DNA from: Bacteroidota bacterium
GTDB lineage: Bacteria > Bacteroidota > Bacteroidia > Chitinophagales > Chitinophagaceae
Reading direction: 5' to 3'
DNA: 64,000 nt
Assembly: GCA_024640255.1 (NCBI GenBank)
Contig: JAHEFI010000005.1
Coordinates: 1 to 64,000 of the forward strand
The translations under genes were made by a program, and so were the position numbers. The notes beneath the pieces were generated by a model, which saw nothing but the letters and a program-made list of their open reading frames with translations, had not been told where the DNA came from and did not search any database. This document shows positions 53,256 through 61,892 of the stretch, one piece after another; position 1 is the first letter of the stretch, and each line of letters begins with the position of its first letter.

Positions 53256-53831
53256 ATGACAAATAGCATTTGGTCCTCTCTTTTATCAAAAGATCAGGTT
53301 TTATTTAGCTTAATCAATGGCACATGGACCAATTCTTTTTTGGATGGAATATTGCCTTGGTGTAGAAATGCTAGTAATTGGTATCCCTTTTATGCTGTTT
53401 TATTGGTGTATTTATTCATTAAATGGGGCAAAGCCACTTGGAAATGGTTGCTTTTTGCAGTAATAAATCTTACCCTTACCGACCAGATTAGTAGCAGTAT
53501 TTTTAAGCCACTATTCCATAGATTAAGACCCTGTGCAGACCCATTGATGAATGAAAAGGTTAGATTGTTATTAGATCATTGTTCTGGGGGCTTTAGTTTT
53601 ACTTCTTCCCATGCTGCCAATCATTTTGGTTTAGCGATGTTTTTATTTATTAGCTTAAAGCCTTTGTTTAAAAAATATACTTGGTTGTTCTTTGTGTGGG
53701 CAGCCATGATTGCATATGCGCAAGTATATGTTGGTGTGCATTATCCAGTAGATGTTTTGGCTGGCGCAATAATTGGGCTATTGGTAGGTAAATTAAACGG
53801 GAACATTTTTAAAAAGTTTCAGCATGCATAA
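53256..53831 (+). CDS. PAP2-family phosphatase
   Basis: About 191 residues from the ATG at 53256; the frame runs upstream to 53187, but that overlaps the start of the divergent glmM. It is a membrane phosphatase of the PAP2 (type 2 phosphatidic acid phosphatase/undecaprenyl-pyrophosphatase-like) superfamily. The three motifs are KPLFHRLRP, SSHAANHFG and YVGVHYPVDVLAG (catalytic His residues), with several transmembrane helices between them. The lipid substrate is unknown; lipid A or undecaprenyl-pyrophosphate are typical. The next gene starts 8 nt before its stop. Confidence 0.88.
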   Translation: MTNSIWSSLLSKDQVLFSLINGTWTNSFLDGILPWCRNASNWYPFYAVLLVYLFIKWGKATWKWLLFAVINLTLTDQISSSIFKPLFHRLRPCADPLMNEKVRLLLDHCSGGFSFTSSHAANHFGLAMFLFISLKPLFKKYTWLFFVWAAMIAYAQVYVGVHYPVDVLAGAIIGLLVGKLNGNIFKKFQHA

Positions 53832-55485
53832 GAATAGCTTTATCATAAGTTTAACTGCTATTTTATTAGTGTACTGTATTGGCGCTTATGCTATACCATT
53901 AATGGATGTAGATGCTGCTCAATATGCATCTATTAGTAGAGAGATGTTAGAGAAGCAGTCTTATTTACAATTATTTGATTTAAATATAGATTATTTAGAC
54001 AAGCCACCTATGTTATTTTGGTTATCCACTTTATCTATGAAAGTATTTGGTATTTATGATTGGGCTTATCGTATTCCTTCTTTATTGTTTTTAGGCATTT
54101 CATTATTTGCAACATTTCAGTTTGCCAAATTATATTACAATATTACTACTGCAAGATTAGCTACACTAATATTGGCATCAAGTCAAGCTTTTTTCTTGAT
54201 TGCTCATGATGTAAGAACTGATACCATGTTAGTAGGTTGGGTAATGGCAGCTATTTGTGCAATAGCTTATTGGACAGTAGAAAAACAAAACAAATATTTT
54301 TTTATAGCAGTTATAGCCATTGCTGGTGGAATGATGACCAAGGGTCCCATAGCTTTAGTGGTACCCATTCTTTGTTTTGTGCCTGAATGGTTTTGTAAAA
54401 AAGAGTGGTCTTATTTTTTTAAACCAATCTATTTATTAGGAATACTCCTCATCGCAATATTATTATTCCCCATGACCTGGGGCTTGTATCAACAATTTGA
54501 TTTACATCCTGGAAAGATTATTAATCACCGTCCTATTCAATCTGGGGTTGAGTTTTATTATTGGACACAGAGTTTTGGCAGATATACAGGAGAGAATGCT
54601 TTTAAAGAAATGGGCTATTTCACTTTCTTGTTAGAGAATATGTTTTGGAGTTTCTTGCCTTGGATTTTTGTGTTCTTGTGGGCATTAATGGCAAAGATGG
54701 TAACTATTTTTAAAGAAGGCATTTTTAGTCCAAGTACAGAGCGTATTAGTTTCTTTGGTTTTGTATTAACCTATTTGGTGCTTTCTAGAAGTCAGGCTCA
54801 ATTACCTCATTATATTTTTGTGGTATTCCCTTTAGCTGCTATATTAACTGCAGCACAATGGGAAAAAGCATTATGGAATAATAATAGTATTGGCCTTGGC
54901 TTGAAATCATTTTACAGATTTCATGGGTTCTTATTTATACTATTCATTGTAGTGGTAGCAGCTATATTATTTATTCCTTTTGGAATTGCTCCAACTATAT
55001 TAATAGTTCTTGTATGTATTGTGATGCTAATATTACTAAAAATACAATTCACTAAATATAGCCTTGGTCAAAAATGGTTTTATAGTGCAATTATTTTGTG
55101 GATAGGGGTTAACTTAACTATGAATTTGCAATTCTATCCTAATTTATTGCCCTTCCAACTAGGCAATCAGTTGGTAAAGCAAATCAACAAAGAGCATTTG
55201 GATAAAGAAAAGATAGTACTACATAAAATACCGAATAGTTATGCGCTTCATTTTTATGGACAACATGTATTTACTATACAAGAAGATAGTCTGCAATTAA
55301 AAGAAGGTAATTGGGTAGTAACTGATTTTAAAAATGACTCTATTATTAAGGCGCAGTTTCCACATAGTCAACAAAAATTTGCGTCTAGAAGATTTCATGT
55401 AACCATGCTGAGTCTTCCGTTCTTAAATCCAGCTACAAGAGATCAGGAAACCATTCCATTCGAAATCATCGAACTTAAAAAATAA
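53824..55485 (+). CDS. GT39-type glycosyltransferase (ArnT/PMT-like)
   Basis: A 553-residue integral membrane protein with about 12 hydrophobic segments. The N-terminal loop LMDVDAAQYASISREMLEKQSYLQ carries an Asp-Val-Asp motif characteristic of GT39/ArnT-type enzymes, and RIPSLLFLGISLFAT follows. These enzymes transfer sugars from polyprenyl-phosphate donors to lipid A, teichoic acids or proteins. It overlaps the end of the PAP2 gene by 8 nt; both could act in undecaprenyl-lipid metabolism. The 3' end overlaps the DUF6702 gene by 11 nt. Confidence 0.85.
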   Translation: MHKNSFIISLTAILLVYCIGAYAIPLMDVDAAQYASISREMLEKQSYLQLFDLNIDYLDKPPMLFWLSTLSMKVFGIYDWAYRIPSLLFLGISLFATFQFAKLYYNITTARLATLILASSQAFFLIAHDVRTDTMLVGWVMAAICAIAYWTVEKQNKYFFIAVIAIAGGMMTKGPIALVVPILCFVPEWFCKKEWSYFFKPIYLLGILLIAILLFPMTWGLYQQFDLHPGKIINHRPIQSGVEFYYWTQSFGRYTGENAFKEMGYFTFLLENMFWSFLPWIFVFLWALMAKMVTIFKEGIFSPSTERISFFGFVLTYLVLSRSQAQLPHYIFVVFPLAAILTAAQWEKALWNNNSIGLGLKSFYRFHGFLFILFIVVVAAILFIPFGIAPTILIVLVCIVMLILLKIQFTKYSLGQKWFYSAIILWIGVNLTMNLQFYPNLLPFQLGNQLVKQINKEHLDKEKIVLHKIPNSYALHFYGQHVFTIQEDSLQLKEGNWVVTDFKNDSIIKAQFPHSQQKFASRRFHVTMLSLPFLNPATRDQETIPFEIIELKK

Positions 55486-55963
55486 ATTGGGTGCTGTTTT
55501 TAGGCGCTGCTAATTCGTAACTCTTTCTATTTCCGCCTGAAGTAACATGGAAAATATTGATTTGCTGAGGGTCAATTCCAAATAGCAATTCGCAATACAC
55601 ATTTAATTGTTTTAGCTGTTTGATATTTTTTACTTCAAAATAAGACCAAGTACTTTCAGATTGTATTTCAAAACCCACATAATCCATATTCAGTTTTACT
55701 CCATTGGTATTTAAGGCAATTTTTTGTTGAATATATTGTTTCACCAATGCGTCTGCTTTTGTTTTTTGTTTTGGATCGTTTAAATCAATTTGAACATGGT
55801 ATTCTTTATTGATCATTTTTTCTAAATCATCTGTGAAAGTACGCACACTAATTTCCAATGCAGCTTCTTTATTATTGTGTTGAATATCTACTACAGAAAT
55901 AAAGAAAGGATGAAATAAGGCAATCATCCAAGTGATTAATGGTTTGAAAGAAATCCAGCTCAT
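55475..55963 (-). CDS. DUF6702 family exported protein
   Basis: A 162-residue protein with a signal-like N-terminus, followed by HPFFISVVDIQHNNKEAALEISVRTFTDDLEKMIN, which is the core signature of DUF6702 in Bacteroidota. The family has unknown function. It is often next to M1 peptidases and HupE/UreJ-like proteins, as here, where the two follow on the opposite strand. Confidence 0.82.
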   Translation of the reverse strand: MSWISFKPLITWMIALFHPFFISVVDIQHNNKEAALEISVRTFTDDLEKMINKEYHVQIDLNDPKQKTKADALVKQYIQQKIALNTNGVKLNMDYVGFEIQSESTWSYFEVKNIKQLKQLNVYCELLFGIDPQQINIFHVTSGGNRKSYELAAPKNSTQFIF

Positions 55964-56022
55964 GTAAATTATTTGATGATTACAAAGGTCTTGTTTAATT
56001 TAACACCACAAAATTAGATTTA

Positions 56023-56610
56023 ATGAACGATTTTCAGATGTACTTGCATTTAGGCTTTAAACATATTATCGATCTGAGAGGATCAGATCATATATTGTTT
56101 ATTTTGGCTTTAACGGCTAGGTATATCTGGTCGGACTGGAAACAACTGCTTATTCTGGTGACGGCTTTTACTTTAGGGCATTCTATCACTTTGGCTTTAA
56201 GTGTAGTACAATGGGTGAATATGCCCGTGAACCTTATTGAACTGCTCATTCCAGTAACTATATTAATTACGGCTTTTGCCAATTTTGGGGTAAAAAGCTT
56301 CGATTTTAAGTCAAAATACCCCATTATTTACTTTTTTGCCCTGTTTTTTGGCCTAATTCATGGTTTGGGTTTTAGCAATTATTTGAGAAGTTTACTGGGA
56401 AAAGAAGAGTCTATATTGGTTCCCTTACTTTCTTTTAATATAGGATTGGAGCTGGGCCAACTACTCATCGTTAGTGTAATTTTAATAATTTCATTTATAT
56501 TCGTATCCCTTTTGAAACTAGATAGAAAGAAGGTTATCCAGGTCATTTCTGGAATCGTTTTTTTACTGGCGGCAAATATGGTTTGGGAGAGACTTGTATC
56601 TTTTTTTTAA
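56023..56610 (+). CDS. HupE/UreJ-like membrane protein
   Basis: A 195-residue membrane protein with about six hydrophobic segments. The N-terminus has GSDHILFILALTARY, with the conserved His near the start, and FGLIHGLGFSNYLRSLLG in the middle; these match the HupE/UreJ_2 family, related to metal (nickel/cobalt) permeases. Its actual substrate is unproven. It precedes the M1 peptidase gene by 16 nt, so the two are probably cotranscribed. Confidence 0.85.
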   Translation: MNDFQMYLHLGFKHIIDLRGSDHILFILALTARYIWSDWKQLLILVTAFTLGHSITLALSVVQWVNMPVNLIELLIPVTILITAFANFGVKSFDFKSKYPIIYFFALFFGLIHGLGFSNYLRSLLGKEESILVPLLSFNIGLELGQLLIVSVILIISFIFVSLLKLDRKKVIQVISGIVFLLAANMVWERLVSFF

Positions 56611-56626
56611 TTGAAAATAATCATCA

Positions 56627-59002
56627 ATGAAAAAGCTTTTAACGCTTGGTTTTTCTGTTATGATCTTGGCTGCATCTAATGCACAAGATATTCGTAACAA
56701 TCCTACTTCGAATCACGGTAACAAATTTGAGCAGTTAGGTACTATTTTACCTACTCCAAATGAATACCGAACTGCTAGTGGTGCTCCGGGTCCAAAATAT
56801 TGGCAACAAAGAGCAGACTATGATATCAAAGCAACTTTAGATGAAAAGAATTTAATGTTGCATGGTGCAGAAACAGTTACTTATTTTAACAACTCACCAG
56901 ATGTGTTATCTTATATCTGGCTACAGTTAGATGAAAATGAGCATAGCACTGTAAAAAATGCAGGTTATCCAGACGGTAGCACATTAGGAAGAGGTATGTC
57001 TCCTGCTGCTATTGATAAAATGGCAGAAGAAAAAACTGACAATGGTTTAGGAGATAATATCTTAAAAGTAACAGATGCTTTAGGTAAGAACTTAAAATAT
57101 ACTGTGAACAAAACTATGATGCGTATTGAAGTTCCAACAGCTTTAAAGCCTGGTCAAAAATTTGTTTTCAAAATTGATTGGAATTATAAGATTACAGATA
57201 GAATGACTGTAGCGGGTAGAGGTGGTTTTGAATTCTTCCCAGAAGATGGCAACTATTTATTTACCATGACACAATGGTATCCAAGATTAGCAGTGTATTC
57301 TGATTTCCAAGGATGGCAACATCACCAGTTTACTGGTAGAGGAGAGTTTGCATTGACTTTTGGTAATTTCAATGTTGCTATCACTGTTCCAGGTGATCAT
57401 GTGGTAATGGCAACTGGTGAGTGTCAAAACTATCCTGCAGTATTATCTGCTGCACAATTAGCAAGATGGAATAAAGCATTAACTTCTTTCAAAGAGCCTG
57501 TTGAAGTAGTTACTTTAGAAGAAGCAAAAGCTGCTGAAAAAAATAAAGCAACCACTACAAAGACTTGGCTATTCAAAGCAGAGAATGTGCGTGACTTCGC
57601 ATTTGGAAGTAGCCGTAAATTTATCTGGGATGCTTTAGCAACAGATGTAGAAGGTAAGAAAGTAATGAGCATGAGTGCTTATGGTAAAGAAGCATATGGT
57701 TTATACCGTAAGTTTTCTTCCAAAGTAGTAGCTCATACAATTAAGTCTTATTCTAAGTTTTCTATTCCTTATCCTTATCCTGTAGCACAATCTATTGAAG
57801 CTGCAAATGGTATGGAATATCCAATGATCTGTTTTAACTATGGTCGTACAGAAAAAGACGGTAGCTATACAGAAGCCACTAAGAATGGTATGTTAGGAGT
57901 AATCATTCACGAAGTAGGTCATAATTTCTTCCCAATGATTGTTAACTCTGATGAGCGTCAATGGTCTTGGATGGATGAAGGCATTAATACTTTCGTTGAA
58001 TACTTAACAGAAGAATTATACGATAATAAATTCCCTACACGTCGTGGGCCAGCTTGGACAATTGCAGATTACATGAAATTGCCTAAGGATCAATTAGAGC
58101 CAATTATGACCAATAGTGAAAATATTATTCAGTTTGGACCTAATGCTTATGCAAAACCAGGTACTGCATTAAATATTTTACGTGAAACCATTATGGGTCG
58201 TGAATTATTTGATTATTCTTTCAAAGAATATGCTAGAAGATGGGCATTCAAACATCCAACACCTGCAGATTTATTTAGAACAATGGAAGATGCAAGTGCA
58301 GAAGACTTGGATTGGTTCTGGAGAGGTTGGTTCTATAGCATAGATCCTGTGGATATTGCTATTGATACAGTAAAGCATGCTATTTATGATCCAAATGCTG
58401 TTGCTCCTGCTGGAAGAACTATGGCAGGTAGAAGTTTGGATAAACCTATCTTAAATAATTTTGAAGACATCTCTAAAATCAGAAACAGAAATGACAAGTC
58501 AATTGTATTCTTAACAGATGCTGATACAACTTTAAGAGATTTTTATTGGAAATATGATAGAGCAATTGTTCCTTATGATTCAGTAACTAAACAACCTTCA
58601 ATGAGTTTTGGTGCACCTGAAACATTAACAGATGCAGAGAAAGCAAAATATGCTAATGTGCATTTATATGAAATTAGTTTCTTGAACAAAGGCGGTTTAG
58701 TAATGCCAATCATTGTTGAATTCACTTTTGAAGATGGAACAAAAGAAGTAACAAAGTATCCAGCTCAAATCTGGAGAAAGAATGAAAACAAATTAACCAA
58801 GGTATTCTTGACTAATAAGAAGGCGGTATCTATTAAATTAGATCCAATGCGTGAGACAGCTGATATTGACGAGTCAAATAATAGCTGGCCGAATGTAGCT
58901 GAGCCTTCTAAGTTTAGCTTGTTTAAGGCAAGATCAATGGGAAGAGGTCAATCATTTGGCTTATCACCAATGGCCGCAGCTGCCGCGGGCGCTAAAAATT
59001 AA
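56627..59002 (+). CDS. M1-family metallopeptidase
   Basis: A 791-residue exported zinc peptidase (signal peptide ending Ala-Ser-Asn-Ala-Gln). Zinc-binding HEVGH is at 428-432, and the third ligand is Glu451 in WMDEGINTF. The substrate-binding motif is GMEYPMICF rather than the classical GAMEN, which is usual in this Bacteroidota subgroup. It ends in a low-complexity Ala-rich tail (MAAAAAGAKN). It follows the HupE/UreJ-like gene and is followed by two terminator hairpins. Confidence 0.92.
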   Translation: MKKLLTLGFSVMILAASNAQDIRNNPTSNHGNKFEQLGTILPTPNEYRTASGAPGPKYWQQRADYDIKATLDEKNLMLHGAETVTYFNNSPDVLSYIWLQLDENEHSTVKNAGYPDGSTLGRGMSPAAIDKMAEEKTDNGLGDNILKVTDALGKNLKYTVNKTMMRIEVPTALKPGQKFVFKIDWNYKITDRMTVAGRGGFEFFPEDGNYLFTMTQWYPRLAVYSDFQGWQHHQFTGRGEFALTFGNFNVAITVPGDHVVMATGECQNYPAVLSAAQLARWNKALTSFKEPVEVVTLEEAKAAEKNKATTTKTWLFKAENVRDFAFGSSRKFIWDALATDVEGKKVMSMSAYGKEAYGLYRKFSSKVVAHTIKSYSKFSIPYPYPVAQSIEAANGMEYPMICFNYGRTEKDGSYTEATKNGMLGVIIHEVGHNFFPMIVNSDERQWSWMDEGINTFVEYLTEELYDNKFPTRRGPAWTIADYMKLPKDQLEPIMTNSENIIQFGPNAYAKPGTALNILRETIMGRELFDYSFKEYARRWAFKHPTPADLFRTMEDASAEDLDWFWRGWFYSIDPVDIAIDTVKHAIYDPNAVAPAGRTMAGRSLDKPILNNFEDISKIRNRNDKSIVFLTDADTTLRDFYWKYDRAIVPYDSVTKQPSMSFGAPETLTDAEKAKYANVHLYEISFLNKGGLVMPIIVEFTFEDGTKEVTKYPAQIWRKNENKLTKVFLTNKKAVSIKLDPMRETADIDESNNSWPNVAEPSKFSLFKARSMGRGQSFGLSPMAAAAAGAKN

Positions 59003-59030
59003 CCCTATAAAAAAGTAAGGGTTAATTTTT
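58994..59030 (+). terminator. Terminator 1 after the M1 peptidase gene
   Basis: A 13-bp perfect stem (58994-59006 with 59018-59030), the A/T-rich hairpin AAAAATTAACCCT/AGGGTTAATTTTT that includes the stop codon. A short T run follows. Confidence 0.75.
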
Positions 59031-59051
59031 TAAGCTACTCTAATGATTTTT

Positions 59052-59086
59052 TCGAGCCCACCCATAAACGGTGGGCTCGATTTTTT
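59052..59086 (+). terminator. Terminator 2 after the M1 peptidase gene
   Basis: An 11-bp GC-rich perfect stem (TCGAGCCCACC 59052-59062 with GGTGGGCTCGA 59070-59080), loop CATAAAC, followed by a run of T. It is a strong terminator in tandem with the one before it. Confidence 0.9.
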
Positions 59087-59119
59087 ATTAATTATTCTTT
59101 AATTAAATACTGACCAAGT

Positions 59120-60175
59120 CTATTCTTCTAATTTATGGGCGGCCGATTTGTAGTTGCGCCATTTTGTAATAACTGCTTCCATATCTGATGGTAATGGACT
59201 ATCAAAGCTCATATGCTTTCCTGTTGTGGGATGTTCAAAGCCTAATGTGGCTGCGTGTAGTGCACATCTTGGACAGGCTTCAAAACAATTGTCTACAAAC
59301 TGTTTGTATTTGGTATAAATAGTTCCTTTTAAAATTCTATCTCCACCATATTCCCAATCGTTGAATAATGTGTGTCCAATATATTTCATGTGTACTCGTA
59401 TCTGATGCGTTCTTCCCGTTTCTAGAACACAAGACACAAGGGTAGTGTAATTAAAACGCTCTACTACTTTATAATGGGTAATAGCGTGTTTTCCTGTTTC
59501 TCCTTCTGGGTAAGCATCAAATTGTTTTCTATTGGTTTTATGTCGAGCAATATGTGCTTCAATGGTACCTTCGTCTTCTTGTACATCTCCCCAAACCAAG
59601 GCCATGTATTTTCTTTCTACTGTATGATTGAAAAATTGTTTGGCTAGATGACTTGCTGCTTCTGGTGTTTTAGCTAATACAATTAAACCAGTGGTATTTT
59701 TATCTATTCTATGAACTAATCCAAATCTTGGAAGTAGTTCTTCGTTTAAATCGGGATTTTGAGATAATAAGTGATGAGCAACACCATTTAATAATGTGCC
59801 TGTATAATTTCCAATACCAGGGTGAACTACCATATTGGCTGGCTTATTAATCACCATCACTGCATCATCTTCATAAATGATGTTTAAATCCATGGCCTCC
59901 GGTTTTAATTCGGTATAGTCAGGATTGATATAACTCATATACACCACTTCATCCCCTGGTCTGGTTTTATAGTTGCTCTTCACCACTTTGCCATTCACAG
60001 TTAAGAAACCTGCATCAATTCCATTTTGCAACTTATTACGCGTCATACCTTCGATACGCATTTGTACCCATTTGTCTATACGCATGGGTTCTTGCCCTTT
60101 ATCTACCATAAAGGTTAATCGTTCGTATACTTCTTCGTTATTTTCTTCTTGTAATAATTCTGGTTCGGTTGACAT
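59120..60175 (-). CDS. rluD: 23S rRNA pseudouridine synthase (RluD-type)
   Basis: A 351-residue RluA/RluD family pseudouridine synthase. An S4 RNA-binding domain lies near 31-80 (IDKWVQMRIEGMTRNKLQNGI), followed by the catalytic domain with VINKPANMVVHPGIGN and the active-site Asp158 in LVHRIDKNTTGLIVLAKT, and TGRTHQIRVHMKYIGH later. RluD modifies helix 69 of 23S rRNA; that specific assignment is based on length and the S4 domain. It is divergent from lipB, with start codons 45 bp apart. Confidence 0.9.
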   Translation of the reverse strand: MSTEPELLQEENNEEVYERLTFMVDKGQEPMRIDKWVQMRIEGMTRNKLQNGIDAGFLTVNGKVVKSNYKTRPGDEVVYMSYINPDYTELKPEAMDLNIIYEDDAVMVINKPANMVVHPGIGNYTGTLLNGVAHHLLSQNPDLNEELLPRFGLVHRIDKNTTGLIVLAKTPEAASHLAKQFFNHTVERKYMALVWGDVQEDEGTIEAHIARHKTNRKQFDAYPEGETGKHAITHYKVVERFNYTTLVSCVLETGRTHQIRVHMKYIGHTLFNDWEYGGDRILKGTIYTKYKQFVDNCFEACPRCALHAATLGFEHPTTGKHMSFDSPLPSDMEAVITKWRNYKSAAHKLEE

Positions 60176-60179
60176 CTTG

Positions 60180-60187
60180 CAAAAGTA
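60180..60187 (-). promoter_or_regulatory. -7 box (TACTTTTGC) for rluD, 4 nt from the ATG
   Basis: Minus strand 60187-60180 reads TACTTTTG followed by C. Only CAAG separates it from the ATG at 60175, so the transcript is predicted to be leaderless. The divergent lipB promoter is 20 bp away. Confidence 0.55.
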
Positions 60188-60207
60188 GGATATTGCTGCT
60201 TAGTTTG

Positions 60208-60215
60208 TAACTTTG
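60208..60215 (+). promoter_or_regulatory. -7 box (TAACTTTGC) for lipB, 4 nt from the ATG
   Basis: TAACTTTG followed by C; only CTTC separates it from the ATG at 60220. The predicted transcript is leaderless, as for rluD and the his leader. Confidence 0.55.
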
Positions 60216-60219
60216 CTTC

Positions 60220-60930
60220 ATGCAACAAAAAGTGTATTTCGAAGATTTAGGGGTAAAATCCTATCAACCCACTTGGGATTATCAGGAAATATTGTTGGCA
60301 AAAAATACTCAAATCAAGTCAGAAGCAAGGGAGAAAGGAGAAAATGTATTGGAAACTGCTACCCAACACAGGTTCTTAATGGTGGAACATCCTCCGGTTT
60401 TTACATTAGGTAAAAACGGAAAAAGAGAGCATGTATTGGTTTCTGAAGAACAATTAGAAAAACTAGGAATTGAATTCTTTCATATTAATAGAGGGGGAGA
60501 TATTACTTATCATGGTTTGCAACAAATAGTAGGCTATCCCATAATGGATTTAGATAAGTTTAAGACCGATTTAGGATGGTATTTAAGAAGCTTGGAACAA
60601 GTTATTATTGATACCATTGCAGAATATGGATTAAAAGGAGAAAGAAGTGCTGGCGAAACCGGTGTTTGGTTAGAACCTGAAAATCCTTTTATGGCTAGAA
60701 AAATTTGTGCAATGGGTATTAAATGTAGCCGATGGATTACCATGCATGGGTTTGCCTTAAATGTGAATACAGATTTATCTCATTTTGAATATATAGTTCC
60801 TTGTGGAATACAAGGCAAAACAGTCACTTCTTTGGAAAAAGAGTTAGGTAAAAAAGTGGATTATCAAGAAGTGAAAGATACAATCAAAAAACATTTCGCA
60901 AATATTTTTAATTGCGAGTTGGTAGGCTAA
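60220..60930 (+). CDS. lipB: Octanoyl-ACP:protein octanoyltransferase
   Basis: LipB transfers octanoyl from ACP to lipoyl domains. The 236-residue protein has FTLGKNGKREHVLV, the family signature RGGDITYHGLQQIVGYPI near 91-108, active-site Lys168 in GIKCSRWITMHGFALNV and catalytic Cys195 in VPCGIQGKTVTSLEKELG. No lipA gene is in the window. Its 3' end overlaps the D-cysteine desulfhydrase-like gene by 4 nt. Confidence 0.94.
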   Translation: MQQKVYFEDLGVKSYQPTWDYQEILLAKNTQIKSEAREKGENVLETATQHRFLMVEHPPVFTLGKNGKREHVLVSEEQLEKLGIEFFHINRGGDITYHGLQQIVGYPIMDLDKFKTDLGWYLRSLEQVIIDTIAEYGLKGERSAGETGVWLEPENPFMARKICAMGIKCSRWITMHGFALNVNTDLSHFEYIVPCGIQGKTVTSLEKELGKKVDYQEVKDTIKKHFANIFNCELVG

Positions 60931-61805
60931 AATAATAATACTCCGGGTTTAACAGATCTATTGCCTTGTAGTCCTCCTGAATGAACTAATAATATCTTAG
61001 CATCATTTTTAAAATAATTTTCTTTGAGTAGGTGCTCAAAAGCTGTGACTAATTTTCCAGTATATACAATATCAGTAGGTATTCCGGTATTTTTCCAAAA
61101 TTCATTCATGCGATCAATTTGCGTTGGGGTTGTTTTGGCATAACCTCCTTGATGAAATTGATGTAGTAAAGTATAAGGCTTGGAAGGGTCAGGAAGAATT
61201 GCATTGATTTCGTTATAAATACTTTCTTCATTTTTTAAAACTGGGATGCCAATAATTTCTTGATGGTCTTTACTAATGCTTATTAATCCAGCTAACATGG
61301 TGCCTGTTCCAACGGCTGCTATAATATAATCATAAGTACCAAGATCTATTTCTTCTTGGATGCTTGCAAAGCCCTTAGAACCTTGTTTACCATATCCGCC
61401 CTCATTAATAAAATAAATAGATGATCTATCTTGATTTTTTAATAGCTCATTTTTCTTTTCTTGAAAATGAGTTCTGCCTGTGAAAACCAATTCCATTCCA
61501 TAACTTAAAGCTTCTTGCATGCTAGGTGTGATGGGTTCGTTTTCGTTGGTTCTTATATATCCAATGGTTTTGAATCCTAGATATTGTCCTGCATAAGCCA
61601 GGGCAACAATATGGTTTGAATAGGGTCCTCCAAAACTTGCAATAGTTTCAGCATTATGTTCTTTGGCTTCTTGTAAATACGCTTTAAGTTTATACCATTT
61701 ATTGCCACTTACAATTGGGTGAACCAGATCAAGTCTAAGCATATCTACAAAATGTCCTAAGGACTTATAATAGTTTAAATTAGATATGGTGGCTTTTGTA
61801 TGCAA
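60927..61805 (-). CDS. PLP-dependent D-cysteine desulfhydrase/ACC deaminase-like protein
   Basis: A 292-residue fold-type II PLP protein. It has RLDLVHPIVSGNKWYKLKAYLQEA with the PLP-binding Lys, FGGPYSNHIVALAYAG, and GTGTMLAGLISI (phosphate loop). The family covers ACC deaminase and D-cysteine desulfhydrase; a sulfhydrase-like role is more common in bacteria, but substrate cannot be decided. The frame starts at TTG (61805); no suitable ATG lies upstream of the conserved part. Confidence 0.82.
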   Translation of the reverse strand: MHTKATISNLNYYKSLGHFVDMLRLDLVHPIVSGNKWYKLKAYLQEAKEHNAETIASFGGPYSNHIVALAYAGQYLGFKTIGYIRTNENEPITPSMQEALSYGMELVFTGRTHFQEKKNELLKNQDRSSIYFINEGGYGKQGSKGFASIQEEIDLGTYDYIIAAVGTGTMLAGLISISKDHQEIIGIPVLKNEESIYNEINAILPDPSKPYTLLHQFHQGGYAKTTPTQIDRMNEFWKNTGIPTDIVYTGKLVTAFEHLLKENYFKNDAKILLVHSGGLQGNRSVKPGVLLF

Positions 61806-61831
61806 ACTTTTTATAATTAATGAAAATCAGC

Positions 61832-61839
61832 TATTTTTG
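61832..61839 (+). promoter_or_regulatory. Possible -7 box (TATTTTTGC) for the nucleotidyltransferase gene
   Basis: TATTTTTG followed by C, 53 nt before the ATG at 61893, identical to the box before glmS and tRNA-His. Confidence 0.4.
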
Positions 61840-61892
61840 CAGACAATATTTACCTGCTGGGTAAATGTACAATTAATTAAAAAAATAGCGAG

